Source of the DNA: Balaenoptera acutorostrata
Taxonomy: Eukaryota > Chordata > Mammalia > Artiodactyla > Balaenopteridae
Length of the DNA: 64,000 nucleotides
Reading direction: 5' to 3'
Assembly (NCBI RefSeq): GCF_949987535.1
Contig: NC_080064.1
Location: 128,740,708-128,804,707, forward strand
Shown here: positions 27,141 through 43,588 of the stretch, piece by piece
How positions within the stretch are numbered: position 1 is the first letter of the stretch
Layout of the letters: the number at the start of each line of letters is the position of its first letter
The notes under the pieces: model-generated
Told to the model about the DNA's origin: nothing
The model's input: only the letters and a program-made list of their open reading frames with translations
The model's database searches: none
Program-made: the position numbers and the translations under genes

Positions 27141-28012
27141 CAAATATACATACATATGTACACATTTATATATATATTCACGTATTTTATGGCATTAAAA
27201 ATAAACATTGACTTGGGCCAGAAATTAACAATGTTGATCTCAATGTCAGTTTATGTCCAGTGAAAATGGACATAGATTACTGAAATGGGAAAACCAGATG
27301 GGATCTTCTTTCTTTTCTTGAACTGTGATTGAGGAGTCTTGTCTATTTGGACATGCATGTTTAGGGGGAACAGTAGTAATATATGGAACTGTAGGCTCAG
27401 TTATCATTTCTCAACAGATGGGACATGATTAAAATTTTGGGCAGGGCAGGATAATACAGCTTTGTGGGATTCTTAGAATTTAGCATTCCTGGGCCTGCAG
27501 AGCACAAAGTGCCAGTTGTACCTCTCCCTATCGTATTGCATTATGTTGACGACCACCAAAATTAATTAGAATTAGAGTGGTATTCCCACTCTGTTATCTT
27601 ATAAGAGGAGAATTTCATGGCAATCAAAAATCTTTTAATGACATAAAGTAAAACGTAAATCGTATTAAAAAGATACTGTACTGTTTTATCTAGTATGCTA
27701 GTAAATATCAGCTTTCCGATTTATATTATAAAAATTATATTATCTTAATTTGGGGAATTTTTAAGAGATGGTTTAGTGTGACTGTAATCACAATATAAGA
27801 TTGATTAAATAACTCATATTCCAATAAAACACTGATGTAATCTGGAATTCTAGAAAAATCATGAATTCTTTTTGGAAGATATGTAACCTTTATACTATAT
27901 TCATTTTTATTTTGTTACAAAATTTGACTGTTGATTAAAGAGTCTTTTCTAGAAATAGAATATGACAGACAGCTTGGATTTATATTGCTACGTTAAATCA
28001 CATATCTCATAA

Positions 28013-28348
<336 letters not shown>

Positions 28349-29258
28349 TAATTCACTAACTCCTGGAGCATTAATTCAGTAACTCCTAGGGCCTGAAGGG
28401 CTTCAAAAAATAGAGTTAATTTTCACGGCATTTACAGTCTAAGGAGCAAAGACATGAAAACATGCATGAAAGAATGGGAGTAATAAATAAGGATAAGGCC
28501 CTAGGCGAAAGTATTGTAAAGTATTTTTAAAGAGAAAATATTTAATAGCAAAATGTTTTTCCAAGTTTATGGATGCATAGAAGCAGGCAAGAAAGATGAA
28601 CAGTTCTGACAGTTGCAGAAGAGGCAATTAAAATAATAAATAAATGTGATGTATAAACTTCCGTGAGACTAAGTGTTTATATTCATGCAACAGTGTTTAC
28701 TATTCATATGTTGATAGCAGTCCTTCCTGTCTTCTCCTGATTCTGCCTCTTTCACAGTTATGAATTAGTGACATGTAATATTATCTCTAGGTACATTTTG
28801 TAAAACACTGACCCATATGAATGAGTGAGAAAAAGGTAAGTTAAAGTGTCTGTACATACACACAAAACACAACACATACACAGAATCGGGAGAGGAGGGG
28901 ATTGCTGTCCTCATATAAATAGTGAATGGTAATAGGTGAAACTCCTATTGGTGCATGAATATAAACATTTAGTCTTTTAGAAGTTTATACATTACATTAT
29001 ATATATCTCTATATATCTATATCTGTAGATACCCTCTTCTTTATCCATTTCTAGATGTAAATATATATTATGTATTGGAAACTAGGTGAAAGAACTACTT
29101 TTCCTAAAATGACTCTAAAATACTAAATCATTTTTCTTATTTATGAAAAACAAAAACCAGAAATAATATATCCTTGACAGTACACAGCAGTAGAAAAATG
29201 TTTGCTTTAACCTTGTTAAGCTTCTTTCACCACGTTTTTCACTTTGGCTTTTTTATTT

Positions 29259-29548
29259 TACAATGTCCTATGGTTTTTTTTTTTGTTTTTTTTTTGTTTT
29301 TTTTTAATTTGGTCGCACCGGGTCTTAGTTGCGCCTCCAGGGCTCCTTAATTGCGGCACGTGGGCTCCGTAGTTGTGGCTTGCGGGCTCCTTAGTTGAGG
29401 CAGACAGGCTCCTTAGTTGTGGCATGCGAACTCTTAGTTGCAGCATGCATGTGGGATCTAGTTGACCAGGGAACAAACCCAGGCCCCCTGCACTGGGAGT
29501 GCAGTCTTATCCACTGTGCCACCAGGGAGGTCCCTACAGTGTCCTGTG
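29259..29548 (-). mobile_element. CHR-type SINE, antisense, older subfamily
   Basis: Antisense SINE (about 29273-29534) with a long T-rich tail and a body of repeated 'ggctccttagttg' units. The flanks TACAATGTCCTATG (29259-29272) and TACAGTGTCCTGTG (29535-29548) are a diverged target duplication with 2 mismatches in 14, which makes it older than its neighbour. Confidence 0.88.
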
Positions 29549-29590
29549 TTTAATCACTCTATTCTTTGGATTATAAATGTCTTTTGAAAT

Positions 29591-29963
29591 TAACCATTGC
29601 TTTTTTTTTTTTTTTTTTTTTTTAAATTTATTTATTTATTTATTTATTTATTTATCTATTTTTGGCTGTGTTGGGTCTTCGGTTCGTGCGAGGGCTTTCT
29701 CCAGTTGCGGCAAGCGGGGGCCACTCTTCATCGCGGTGCGGGGACCGCTCTTCATCGCGGTGCGCGGGCCTTTCTCTATCGCGGCCCCTCCCGTCGCGGG
29801 GCACAGGCTCCAGACGCGCAGGCTCAGCAATTGTGGCTCACGGGCCCAGCTGCTCCGTGGCATGTGGGATCTTCCCAGACCAGGGCTCGAACCCGTGTTC
29901 CCTGCATTAGCAGGCAGATTCTCAACCACTGCGCCACCAGGGAAGCCCTAACCATTGCTTTTT
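29591..29963 (-). mobile_element. CHR-type SINE, antisense, with an internal 24-bp duplication
   Basis: TAACCATTGCTTTTT at 29591-29605 and 29949-29963 is an exact 15-bp target duplication. Inside, CTCTTCATCGCGGTGCG occurs at 29724 and again at 29748, a 24-bp tandem step not present in the other SINEs here. Otherwise it is of the young GC-rich type. Confidence 0.93.
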
Positions 29964-31109
29964 ATTAATTATCAGTGACTTTTAGGTATTGGTCCAACTC
30001 TTCTTAATGAATACATTTTAAAGGCACTAAAGAACAATAACAATTTTGTAATTCTTATGAGATGCAAAACTAAATCCAGTTCTTATAGTTGCAGGTTGAG
30101 AGGGCTATAAAATTAGAAAAAAATCAAGATTACTTTATAAATGTGTTTTTGGGATTTTAAATTTGGCACTGTGTTTAAGTGAATTAGGAAATTGGTGAAG
30201 AAGAGGGTATGATAGCTAATGAAACAATTTTTGAGTTTATTGGTCTGATTGAAAATGTGAAATCTGCTGTGTCATTTTGTTGTTGCTATGTAATTTCCTC
30301 TTGAGATAATGCGCTTCAGTAAAGTTACAGTCATACTTTGTGACTGTTACAGAACGAAAGAGTTGGAAATGCAGAAACATTTTAAGTGAGCCAACTAGCT
30401 TTTATCCCACAGAATACTTAGCCTAAAGATATTTATATAATCAGAGTGAAAGAGGCTTAATTATGAACAGTTGGTTTTTTTGAACATGTTTTTCTCAGTG
30501 TTCTTTGTTGAATTAACTAAATTAAGAAAAATAATTCTGAAAATGAATTAAAATTAAAAGAATAAATTATGCTTATTGTAATAAATGAAATAATTCACAG
30601 GTCTGTATAGAAAAAGAAATTAATAACCTGTCCTCCTCTTAATCTTGCCATCTTTTCTTTCAGTGTTTTATGCTAAATCCTTGACAGTAATGTTCAAACT
30701 CATTTCAGCTCACCAAATACTTACTGGGTGGCTACTATACTACATACTGTACTAAACTTTAGAAAATCAAGGATGACTGTAACAAAGACATGATCTCTCA
30801 TTCAGGAGATTACAAATAAATAAATTTATAAAGGAATAAAGTTTATAAATAAATGTGTGAAACTTAAAATAATAGAATTGTATGTAAGAATTATGTTCTA
30901 TATAAGTAGACCAAAAGAAGGAATAATTGTTTTTGATTGGGAACATAAGAAACACTTGAGCAGGGTTTTAAAGTATGAATAAAAGTTTAATAAATGATTT
31001 TTTTCTTATGTTTTCATATTTTTATATTTTCTTAACTTGTAGGAGTCTCTTTTTATTTCCTATATTATTTCCTTTGTCCTCTAATAATTTGTCCTTCACC
31101 CCCCCCCGC

Positions 31110-31232
31110 CCCTTTTTGTTTTGTCCACGCCTCTCGGCTTGCTGGCTCTTAGTTCTCTGACCAGGGATTGAACCCAGGCCCCTGGCAGTGAAAGCTCAGA
31201 GTTCTAACCACTGGACTGCCAGGGAATTTCTG
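31110..31232 (-). mobile_element. truncated tRNA-derived SINE fragment
   Basis: Only the tRNA-like head and a little body remain: 'ctgaccagggattgaacccag' shortened to its core, then 'ccactggactgccaggga'. On the minus strand this reads as the SINE start with GGTTCAATCCC as B box. There is no A-tail beside it. Confidence 0.75.
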
Positions 31233-31459
31233 TTCCCCGTCTTTATTTAGCATATTCTTTTGTCTTATTCAAATTTTTTCCACTTCTCATTTTCCTTTAT
31301 TTTGGTATTCCTTTTTCCTTTTTATTGTCTTTTCTTTCTTTTCATTTTTCTCTCATATCTTTTTGACATTTTCCCCACCTACCTAGCACATTATTGGACT
31401 GCTTTGTTGAATCCAATCTCTCATTTTCTCCTGGTCCCCGTAATTTATCCCTAAAAGTA

Positions 31460-31892
<433 letters not shown>

Positions 31893-32089
31893 TAATGAAA
31901 GTTTTCATAGGAACATTCTGCTTTCAGATAGTAGGGGAAACCTGTATCCAAAATCTGTAATACTGCTTCCCACTCTACTATTAATACTCTGTTCCAAGTT
32001 ATCAGCATCTCTCCTCCTAGATTATTATGGTAGCTTTCTTACCAGGTCCCTGCTTTCATACCCACCCCCTCCAATTCTTTAGTTAGCTA

Positions 32090-32690
32090 CACGGTAGTCA
32101 AAGTAATCCTTTAAAACGTAAGTCAAATCATGCCACTGTTCTGATCCACACTCCAAATGGCTCCCCACCTCATTCAGAACAAAACTCAGGTCCTTACAGT
32201 GGCTTCAAGATCTTATATCATCTGCTTCTTGTTACTTCTACTGCTCTCTCCTTTGTTTACTCTGCTCTAGCTACATCTGCTTACTTGTTTACTCAGACAG
32301 GCTAAGCTACCTTATGGCTTTTGCATTTATTTTGCCTGAAATGATCTCCTCTAGATAGCTGGATTTCTTCTTCCTTTACTTCTTATAGGGCTTTTCCTAT
32401 GTTCCCTTCTCCGTTAGATCCTACCTTACCACATTATTTAAAATTGTAACCCTTAATTATCTGGTACTACCTATCACCCTTTTCTATTGATACTTTATTT
32501 TTTTCTGTAACACTTGCCACTTTCTCTGTATATTTTACTTCTTAATTTCATGTATTCTATAAACTCTGTGACATTGGGAATTTTTGTATGTTTTGTACAT
32601 TGATCTTTCCCCAATACCTAGAGTAGTACCTGACACATGAAAGGTGCTAAAAAAATTTTTATTGAATGACTGATTGAATGAATGCTGTAT
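32090..32690 (+). mobile_element. L2 LINE 3' end, sense
   Basis: Words of the L2 3' region occur in order: 'catgccactgttctgatcc', 'atggctccccacctcattca', 'ttgcatttattttgcctg', and the end 'gacacatgaaaggtgctaa' with the terminal 'attgaatgactgattgaatg' repeats. It is ancient, with no open frame. Confidence 0.78.
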
Positions 32691-33254
32691 CATTTTCAGC
32701 ATTCTTGAGTGGGTTATTTTGCATATCTCAAAAAATCAAACTTAGGACTGTTTTTAACTTGAAGATCTTGTTCCAGAAATAGTTGCTGAGGTTATAACAT
32801 CAGTTCTTTGCCTGTATAATATAAAAATTTCTCTCTCGTAACCATGGAACAGAGCTCTTAATTCTTAAGTACAATTTATATATACAGGGTGAGTCTGTCT
32901 CTTTCTGGAAATGATTATTTGTCTGAGATTTTAGACAACTACCACACTAGGCATCCTCTAATCTTCTGATTATTCTTTGTCACACTTGTGACTTCCTCTG
33001 CAGATTTTGTTATTCTCAGTTGCTTTTAACCATACTTACACATAACATGGAATTTGTGGGGTCTTTTTTTTTTTTCTGTTTCCTTTGCTGAGGATGGAGA
33101 CTTTTTTTTTTCCCATTCTCCTTGTTGCTTGGTATGGTTTCCAGGAGAAAATAGAAAATTTACAGCTAAGCTGTCACCAGATTGCTATTAAAACCTGCTT
33201 AATTGTGAAAGAAAAAAGAAAAATCAATGAATGTTATGTTAGAAAAGAATAAAA

Positions 33255-34210
33255 GGGAGTGACCCACAGGATGGGAGAAAATGTTTGCAAATCATATGTC
33301 TGGTTTATGATTTAGAATCCAGTATCCAGAATATGTTATATAAAGAACACTTACTACTCAACAATAAAAAGACAAGTATCCTAATTAAAAAATTGGTAAA
33401 GGATTTGAATAGACATTTCTCCAAAGAAGGTATACAAATGACCATTAAGCACATAAAGAGATGTTCAACATCACTAATCAAAACCACCGTGAGGCACCAC
33501 TTCACACTTACTAGGTTGGCTAAAATAAAAAAGTCAATGACAATTGTTGATGAAAATGTGGAGAAATTGGAGCCCTCATACATTGCTGGTAGGAGTATAA
33601 AATGGTGCAGGTGCGTTGGAAAACAGTTTGTCAGTTCCTCAAAAGTTAAATATAGAAGTTATCATATGATTCGGCAATTCCACTCCTAGATATATACCCA
33701 AGAAAATTGAAAACATGTCCCCGTAAAAACTTGCCCATATGTTCATAGCAGCATTAGTCACAGTAGCCAAAAAGTGGAAAGAACTCAATGTTCATCAACT
33801 GGTGAATGAATATACAAAATGTGGTATATTCAAAAAGTGGAATATTATTGAGCCATAAGAAGCAATGAAATACTGGTATATGCTGCAACGTGGATGAACC
33901 TTGAAAAATATTATGCTAAGTGAAAGAAGTCATACACAAAAGGCCACATATTATTACATTTACATGAAGTGTCCAGAATAAGCATATCCATAGAGACAGA
34001 AAGTAGATTAGTAGTTGCCAGGAGGTGAGTAGAGGGAGAAGTGGGGAATGATTGCTGATAGGTATAGGGTTTCTCTTTAAGGTGATGAAAATGTTCTGGA
34101 TTAGTGTGATACAAGTAGTTGCATAGCTTTGTGAATATACACCACTGATTTGTCTACTTTAAAAGGGTAAATATTATGGTATGTGAATTATATCTCAATA
34201 AAAAGATGTT
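33255..34210 (+). mobile_element. L1 3' part (ORF2 C-terminus and 3' UTR), sense
   Basis: The + strand reads as ORF2 C-terminal sequence: the frame 33285-33689 includes DLNRHFSKEGIQMTIKHIKR and a TVRHHFTLTRLAKIKKS segment. This is followed by 'cccaagaaaattgaaaacat' and 'gcagcattagtcacagtagc', then a 3' UTR ending in 'tatctcaataaaaagatg'. It is 5'-truncated. The ORF continues only in pieces, so it is dead. Confidence 0.85.
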
Positions 34211-34450
34211 AAAATGTAACTGTTAAAGGGAGTGATTAAGAGTGTCAGATGCCATAGACATCAAATAAAATAATCTCTGAAAGGTGCCATTTGAATTGCA
34301 AATTGAGTTTTAATCATTTTATCATTGATCAGTGAACTTAGTCGTTGATCATTCACTGGTGATATTGGTGAGGATGAATTCAGTGGAAAAATGGGAACGT
34401 AAGATTGACTTCAGTGAATTGAGAGAGGAGTGGTAGATAAAAATAGAATG

Positions 34451-34638
34451 AATATAGACTTATTTTTTAAAATTGGGGTATAGTTGTTTTACGATGTTGT
34501 GTTAGTTTCTACTGTACAGTGAGGTAGAGTTCCGTGTTCTATAGAGCAGGTTCTCATTAGTTATCTATTTTATACGTATTAGTGTATATATGTGAATCCC
34601 AGTCTCCCAGGTGATCCCACCCCCCCAAATATAGACTT
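34451..34638 (-). mobile_element. short antisense L1 3' UTR insertion with 11-bp target-site duplications
   Basis: AATATAGACTT at 34451-34461 and 34628-34638 brackets about 166 bp of antisense L1 3' UTR: 'attggggtatagttgtttta', 'gcaggttctcattagttatc' and a closing C-run. It is a typical 5'-truncated young artiodactyl L1. Its 'gcaggttctcattag' module is shared with the full-length copy at about 3848. Confidence 0.82.
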
Positions 34639-35449
34639 TTTAAAAGAGGCTTGACAGTAAAGCTTCAGAAAGCATGAGAAAAGAGTGTAGCTGGATAGAA
34701 ATATGAAATTGAAGTGTTTTGTTTATTAAAAATGATAAGAACCTTTAGCATATTGTGAGGAAGAACCAAGAGAGAAGAGACGAATGTAGGTATAGAGAGA
34801 ATAATTGTTCAAGGAATGAAATAAAAAGCACAGATAGAGATTAAGCTTAAACAAAACAAGTGATCCATCTCCTGAGAAAGATTGGAAGGAATTAAGAAGT
34901 AGATATAGGTAAATTGTAGAATGCAACTGAGGAAATTGATGTCATTTCTATAGAACTGACTTTATTTTCTCTGAAGTAGGAGGAAAAGTTAATAGTTGAG
35001 AATGAGAGCAACAAGGTAGAGTAGAGACACTGAGGTGAGTAATGCAGGGTTGGAATAGGTGCTGGGGGAGAACCAGAGAGCAAATTGTCAGTAATAATAA
35101 TAAAATAATGATTACTTCTATTGCCAGTTAGGTATTTAGGTACTTTACCTAGACTATATTTATCATCATACTAGAAAACTTAGGCTCAATGTAGTTAGGT
35201 AACTTTCCTCTTGTCAGTTGGAAAGTGATACAGGTAGGATTAGATATCACATTTACATGATTTTAAAGTTGCATTCAAACTTTAGGTTGAAGATAATAAG
35301 TATAGGCTGTCAACATCAATGGATATTTATGGCTATCTTTCATAGTTTGATTAGCATCTCAATAAAGAAAGTAAGAAGATGGAAAGAATCTATTAGACTT
35401 ACAGTGTGCTTTAAGAATTGAGCAAATGAGTTTTCTCCTCATCTTTTAG

Positions 35450-35830
<381 letters not shown>

Positions 35831-35944
35831 ACATTGGGTATTATCAAACATAGTAATTTTTGCCTTTGTATTTGATATAAAGAGCAATGAAAACTCACAG
35901 TTTCCAATCTGAGAGTTTTATAAGAGCACATAAAAAAATTGTTT

Positions 35945-36138
35945 TTCCTCCTGTTTTTTCCTGGGTCTTAGTTGCAGCAGGCAGGCTCTTTAGTTGTGGC
36001 ATGCGAACTCTTAATTGTGGAATGTGAACTCTTAACTGTGGCATGCGTGTGGGATCTAGTTCCCTGACCAGGGATTGAACCCGGGCCGCCTACATTGGGA
36101 GTGCGGAGTCTTATCCACTGTGCCAGCAGGGAAGTCTC
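35945..36138 (-). mobile_element. CHR-type SINE, antisense, partial
   Basis: The SINE head and part of the body are present: 'tagttccctgaccagggatt' is the tRNA-like segment, and 'cagcagggaagtctct' is the 5' end. The body has 'gtggcatgcgaactcttaa' repeats. No clear target duplication was found, so it is an older copy. Confidence 0.82.
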
Positions 36139-36570
36139 TTACGATGGCACATTTAAAATAGAAGTAATGTGTGTGATTTTAATAAACGGATCTATAGCAA
36201 AAATCTTATTCTAATGATTTCTGAAATCTTTTAAGATCAAAAGCATATTTCCCAATATATTATTGTTGGTATTATTTAATATATTTTAAAATATGAAGCT
36301 ACATTATATAAAGGTAATGAAGCATAAAATAAATTCTGTTTTCACAGAAAATTCAAAAACAAATGATTTCCATTTTAAATTATATGATTGTAAAATAGAA
36401 TTGTCACAGTTTCAATTTGATGTGATACTTAATTTGAAAATGTCCTTAAGAAAATACTCATATATTTGAGGGGAGAAAAGCGGGGAGGAAAGAGATAAAT
36501 AAAAATTTTTCTGGTTTCCGTTAATTTCAATTATGTGGAATTTGCAGTAAATGATGATAAAAATAAATTA

Positions 36571-36636
36571 AGTTTAGGGAAATTTAAGTGAGAGGGCAAA
36601 CCTTCAGTTTAAGGAAATTTAAGTGAGAGGTCAAAC
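36571..36636. repeat. 31-bp direct repeat, spacing 35 bp
   Basis: Units at 36571-36601 and 36606-36636 share the core GGAAATTTAAGTGAGAGG and differ at two positions. This is a local duplication with no further copies seen. Confidence 0.85.
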
Positions 36637-36689
36637 TTTTCTTTCAATCTGTTCAACTGAGAATTCATGAGCCCTTCCTAGCTGTCTAC

Positions 36690-36850
36690 TCTTAGCGCTA
36701 AAGATGTGGGTTGAGGTAGGGGTGGTAGTGTGGAAGTACCTAAGAATTGGCAAACATGTAGGAGATGTAAGTCCTGTTCTTGAGGAACTCAAAATAGAGA
36801 TGGAGAGTCATTCATATAAACATTTACTATAAAATGTGATGATAGCCCTA
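36690..36850 (-). mobile_element. possible L2 fragment
   Basis: 'taagtcctgttcttgaggaa' followed by 'tataaacatttactataaaa' resembles the minus strand of the L2 3' region. It is short and diverged; treat it as a weak call. Confidence 0.4.
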
Positions 36851-36960
36851 ACAGGTTTATATATACATTCATATAATTTATTTAGGCGATTTGATTTTTT
36901 AAAATTGCTTTCATTTTAAAGCCTTCAAATCAAGGTTTTTGCATTAATGAAAGATCCTGA

Positions 36961-38765
<1,805 letters not shown>

Positions 38766-41219
38766 TAAATAGGCTGTGGTTCATCTGATGATTTCTGACA
38801 ATGAAAACTTCTTTTTGGGCTATTTTGAAAGATACTAAATCACATCAACTTATTCTTGCTGGAATAAATGATCAAAATGACATGTAATATGTGAATGTGT
38901 AACTTAAAAACAAAATTCAAGTATGCCTCACTTGCATGAATTTTAACAAATAGCAGGAATCTTCAGTTTACACAAGACAGTTCTTTAAAAAATGTAAGTA
39001 CCAGCAGATAGTGTTTTGACGTAGTTTAATGCACTTGACTTAACAATTACTTTTATAGACCATTATAGACCAAAATATCTTTCTTAAGCTTTTTTGGTTG
39101 TCTGTGTTAAAGTGATAGTGAAAATATAGCCCTGATTATTATTAGATCCATTGTATTTATGTTTTTTAAATTATTTTTCCTCAAATCATGACATACTTTT
39201 AATACATTCTTTATGATGAATTTTATGTGGTCTCTTGTCAACAATGTATACAATTTACCAAAAGAATTATTTCTCCTATATTTACGTGAAAAAAATTATC
39301 TTAACAAATCCTTGTCTTCTTGGTATTTGATGTTAGTGAAAAAAATCAACTTCTAAATTCTGTTAAAATTGTGTTTTCCTCTCAATATTACAACTCCTCA
39401 TGTTCAAACACCCCACCCCACCCCCAGCTATGGAATGTGCTAGTGTTTACATCAGTAATCTTTAGCAGATATGTCTGTAGTTTACTTGACATTTTAAATG
39501 TATACATGTAATTATAATAACCAACAAGATGTTCATTCATATTTTTCTTTGAGTTTTTATAAGGAAGTATATTCCTCAATATATAATCAAAAATATTAGC
39601 AACTAAAGATACATCTGGCATGCCTCAGCTAAAGCCTATAAAAAAAATTCCTAACAGCTTAACTGCCAAGCTGTCACTTTATTCTTGCTTCTCTGAAATC
39701 TGATGCCAGATCACCAAATATGGGGTGTTTTAAATTAAGCACTCTTTTATCAGTATATCCCATTTTTGGTAATTCATTTTCAGTTTCTATGGGAATAGAA
39801 GCCAGACTCAATTATGTGGCTGTTAAATAACACTTGTGTACAATTTACCTATAATAATAACCTAAAGATGAGCTATAAAATTAGATTTTCCACATTCTGA
39901 TTGATACAGCATTTCAAGTTATGGGAAAATAAAATACTTTGGAGGGTTAGGGAAGTCTGGACAGAATCATTTAAAAGTTTGCTTTTCAAAACAGGTAAAA
40001 TTGGTAAAAACAAGACTTTTTAAAGTGATAGCATGCTTGGGAATAGTCTTAAAGATTCTGATCAATTATAAGTTTGGTCAAAACTTAGCAAGAAGATTCC
40101 CTATCTCATGTTCACGTTCCACTGAATCTTAACTGATTCCAATTGTTTCTTAAATACATTTCTGAGTAAACTACTTAGTATGGAATTTCATTTTTCCTTT
40201 TTGTCATAGATACTTAACACATTCTAATACTACATTTGAAATTACTAAATCCTTTTTAATATTTGATGTAAGTATTAAATACTTGAATACTATTTCTATT
40301 TCATTGAATCATTGAAATAGAAAAAACCATTTTTGTGATGATCAAGCAACATTGAACGTTACTTGGCACTTTTGTCTACATATTTTTCAAAGAAACATAG
40401 GAAATACTTTTAACTGGTAGGTTATGCAAAGAATTTTGGCTGACTAAACTATGGAAAATTGGAATATTTCCATGTTACCAAGACAGTATTGCTGTTGAGG
40501 AAGATGATTTGATATTAGATGTAACATCTAAAGACTATGTTTGTGATTGTTTTGACAATAGGCCTTTCATAATCCCAGAGTTTAGCATTTTAACAATAAG
40601 AACTTAATGCTCTTTATGTTTTGTTTTGTTTTTTTTCTCAATCTTTTATTCACTTCTAAGTCCAGATGGGTTTGTGGATAGTAGGAATTGTCCATGTAGG
40701 TGGGAGTGTCATCCTAGAGCCATGATTCCTATTATTGCCTTGCATAGAGATAGAGAAAACAAAAAGTATGCTTCTTGCCTTGCTGTGGATACCTCTTTAT
40801 GTAAATGTTTGTATCTTTCATTCAGGTCCCTTGCATTTCCTCTGTCACTTTTACTGGATTGAGGGAGAGGGACAGTGGGAATGTGAAGACTTTCCTGGCA
40901 AAACTCCATCTCTGACTGAACCTAATTATTTGCCTTCTCTTAGTCTGCAACTGAGTCACTGATAGTGAAGAAATTCATGACCACAGATTTCATTGGCGCT
41001 CCGCGTTAAAGCAGTCTTCCAACACTGTTGCTCAGCACCTAGACAGAATGTCTGTTTCACACCTTCATGTCTCTCAAACTTTTAGCACCGCCCTTTACCC
41101 TCATCCCACCCCCTAGCTGATAACCTTCTTTCATTCACAGTGGGGAAAAAAAGCGTTCACTTTCCTACTTTTGAATCTCCCAACTTTCCAGCATCTGTAC
41201 TCACATTGTCTGTGACAGA

Positions 41220-42880
41220 AGCAGTCACATTTTGGGAAGAAGTGTATCTGCTCCTAACAAAAGCTAGCCAGTGCATCTCTTTCCAGCTTCTCAAGGACTT
41301 TGCTCCTTCTCCTGCATCTTTATTATTACCTTTTTCTACTGAATTTTTCCTTTCCACCTCAAACATGCTCTATAATTATCTTCTGTCTTAAAAATATCTC
41401 TTAACTGTCCCATATTCCTCTCCAGACTCAAGTCTTTGCTCCTTTTATAATTAGAGTCTTCAAAAGAATAGCTTACATATACTGTCTCCATTTTCTTACC
41501 ATCTTCCACTTATTTATCAACCAACTCCACTCTGCCATTTAACCTCCTTTTCCACTGAAACTTTTTGTCAAAGTCACCAGTGACTTCCATTTTGCCTATT
41601 TTAAAGTATACTTCTTTGTTCGTAGTTAGTAGATTTTTTAACCCAGTTGCGTTTAACGTAGTCTGTCACTTCTTTTTTGAAACACTTACCTTTTTTGGCA
41701 TCTATGACACCACTTTTGCCTACTTACTCTTATTAGCAACTCTGGCTGGTTTTCAGTAGCCATTTTTGATATTTCTTATTCTATAATTCTCAATATTTTA
41801 GTAAAACCCCTAGTCTGTGCTCTCTTCTCTACATGCACTCTATCCCTGGTTAATTGCATCAATTCCCATAGCATTTAATATCTCCTCTAAGTTGATGATT
41901 CCCAAATGTATATTGACAATCTGATTTTCTACCCTGAGTTGTAGACTCCTGTGTCCCACTGCTTATTTGACTTCTTTTTGGTTATCTTTGGACATCTTAG
42001 GTTTAATGTGTCCAAACTGAAATTTAATTTATCCTCCTATCCTTCCCGTCTCACTAATCTCTTTCATCTTGGTCATTTCATATCTCAGTAAATTGTAACT
42101 ACTGCTCATGTGCTTATTTTAATAGCCTGTGAGTTACTGATTCCTTGCTTTCCTTCATGTCCCACACCCAATCCATCAACAAGTTCTGTTGGTTCTGTAT
42201 CTAAAATATGTTCTACTTCTTTCCATCTTACATCATTTGTTGTCCACTAATTGATCTCTCTTCATTTACTCTTGTTCCCTTATAGTTTATTCTCCATGCA
42301 GCAGCCAGGATGAGTATCTTAAAATGTTAAATCAGGTTATATAGTTTTGTTGTCTAAAACCCCTCAAAGACTTCTAATTGCGTTTATAAATATAAATACA
42401 AGAGAAAAAACTCAAACTCCTTACTGTGGACCTAAAAGAACCTATATGGCTGGGCCCTTGCCTATCTCTAGCCTCATTTCATACCACATTCTCACTTCCT
42501 AATGATCATTACGCTCCAGCTGTACTGGTTTTCTTTCAGTTCCTTGAATGTGCCAAGTTTTCTTCTGCCTCTTTCTTTTGGATTCTGAGTCTTTGTACTT
42601 ACTGATCTCTGTACCTGAGAAGAAACTCTTCCTTTTTTATTGGTTCTCAGCTCCAATGTCACCCAAGGGAGGTCTTTGATAACTACCCTAGCTAGATTCA
42701 TCTTCCTTTCCTATCCTCCCTAAAATTTTATTTTCTTTTATATAGCCCTATTTATTTCCTGAAAAGTACTTATTAAAATTTGTAAGTATTTTATTTTTTA
42801 TTCATTTGTTTATGACCTATTTTCTCTTGTTAGAAAATGCTCTCATAAAGACAGAGATTTTATTTATCTTGTTCTACGTA
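41220..42880 (+). mobile_element. long L2 LINE fossil, sense (reverse-transcriptase part to 3' end)
   Basis: The + strand follows the L2 order: 'cactgaaactttttgtcaaa', 'gttgatgattcccaaatgta', 'cccacacccaatccatcaac', 'ttattctccatgcagcagcc', 'actccttactgtggacct' and 'cttgaatgtgccaagttttc'. At about 1.6 kb it is unusually long for an L2 remnant. The frame is destroyed by stops and indels. The borders are approximate. Confidence 0.78.
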
Positions 42881-43588
42881 AGCCTCTTTTTCTTCCCAAC
42901 AATAGTTACTCTTTAATGATACTGTTAAGACTGTTATCTTTAAGCTAGTATAACCTATATAGAATATTTAGCTATATTATAGTCTTTATAGTTTCAGTCC
43001 CATTTCATTCATTCTGGATGTTTCCAGTAGGCTCCACAAATTTGATGATACCTAGGGAAGATGCTGTGAATGGACATCCAGTCATTTATTGCTTTTGGAT
43101 CCATTATTTGCCCTTGGCTGTCCAGACCACGTAAGACTGAATAGATATTTTTTCTTACTTTGTTCCAGAAATATTTTATGGAAATACTTTTAAAAAATCA
43201 TTTTGATAAATGATAAAATCAAGACAGAAATATGGGTAGGAGGAAAAAATGGAGCCGCAGTGAGGTGAATATATAAAATGCATACCTGAAGAGTAGTGTA
43301 TCTAGAGGGGGCCACAGAGTTGGCTTTGGGTATAGTAGCTGAATTAGGAAGATAAAATACACTAAAGTGGAATTTGAAGTCAGTTGGTAGATCTTTTTTT
43401 AAAATTTGGACATCTTCACCCTTCATATTCTTGAATTTTATTTTCATTCACATAGACCATTTGAAACTACATTCTATATACATAACCCAGAATCTAACAT
43501 TTTGATTCTTATGTTATACATGGTCTTTTCTTGAATATTTAACAAAAGACTGTACCTTTGAAAATATGGTTATAAGATTATCTATTTA

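Noticed and set aside
33285..33689. 134-residue + strand open frame as a host gene
   Set aside because: It reads as the L1 ORF2 C-terminus (HFSKEG, HHFTLTR segments) of a truncated sense L1.
34187..34215. AATAAA-containing end as an intronic DCAF6 poly(A) site
   Set aside because: It is the 3' end of the sense L1 fragment. It could act as a cryptic site, but nothing in the sequence shows that it does.
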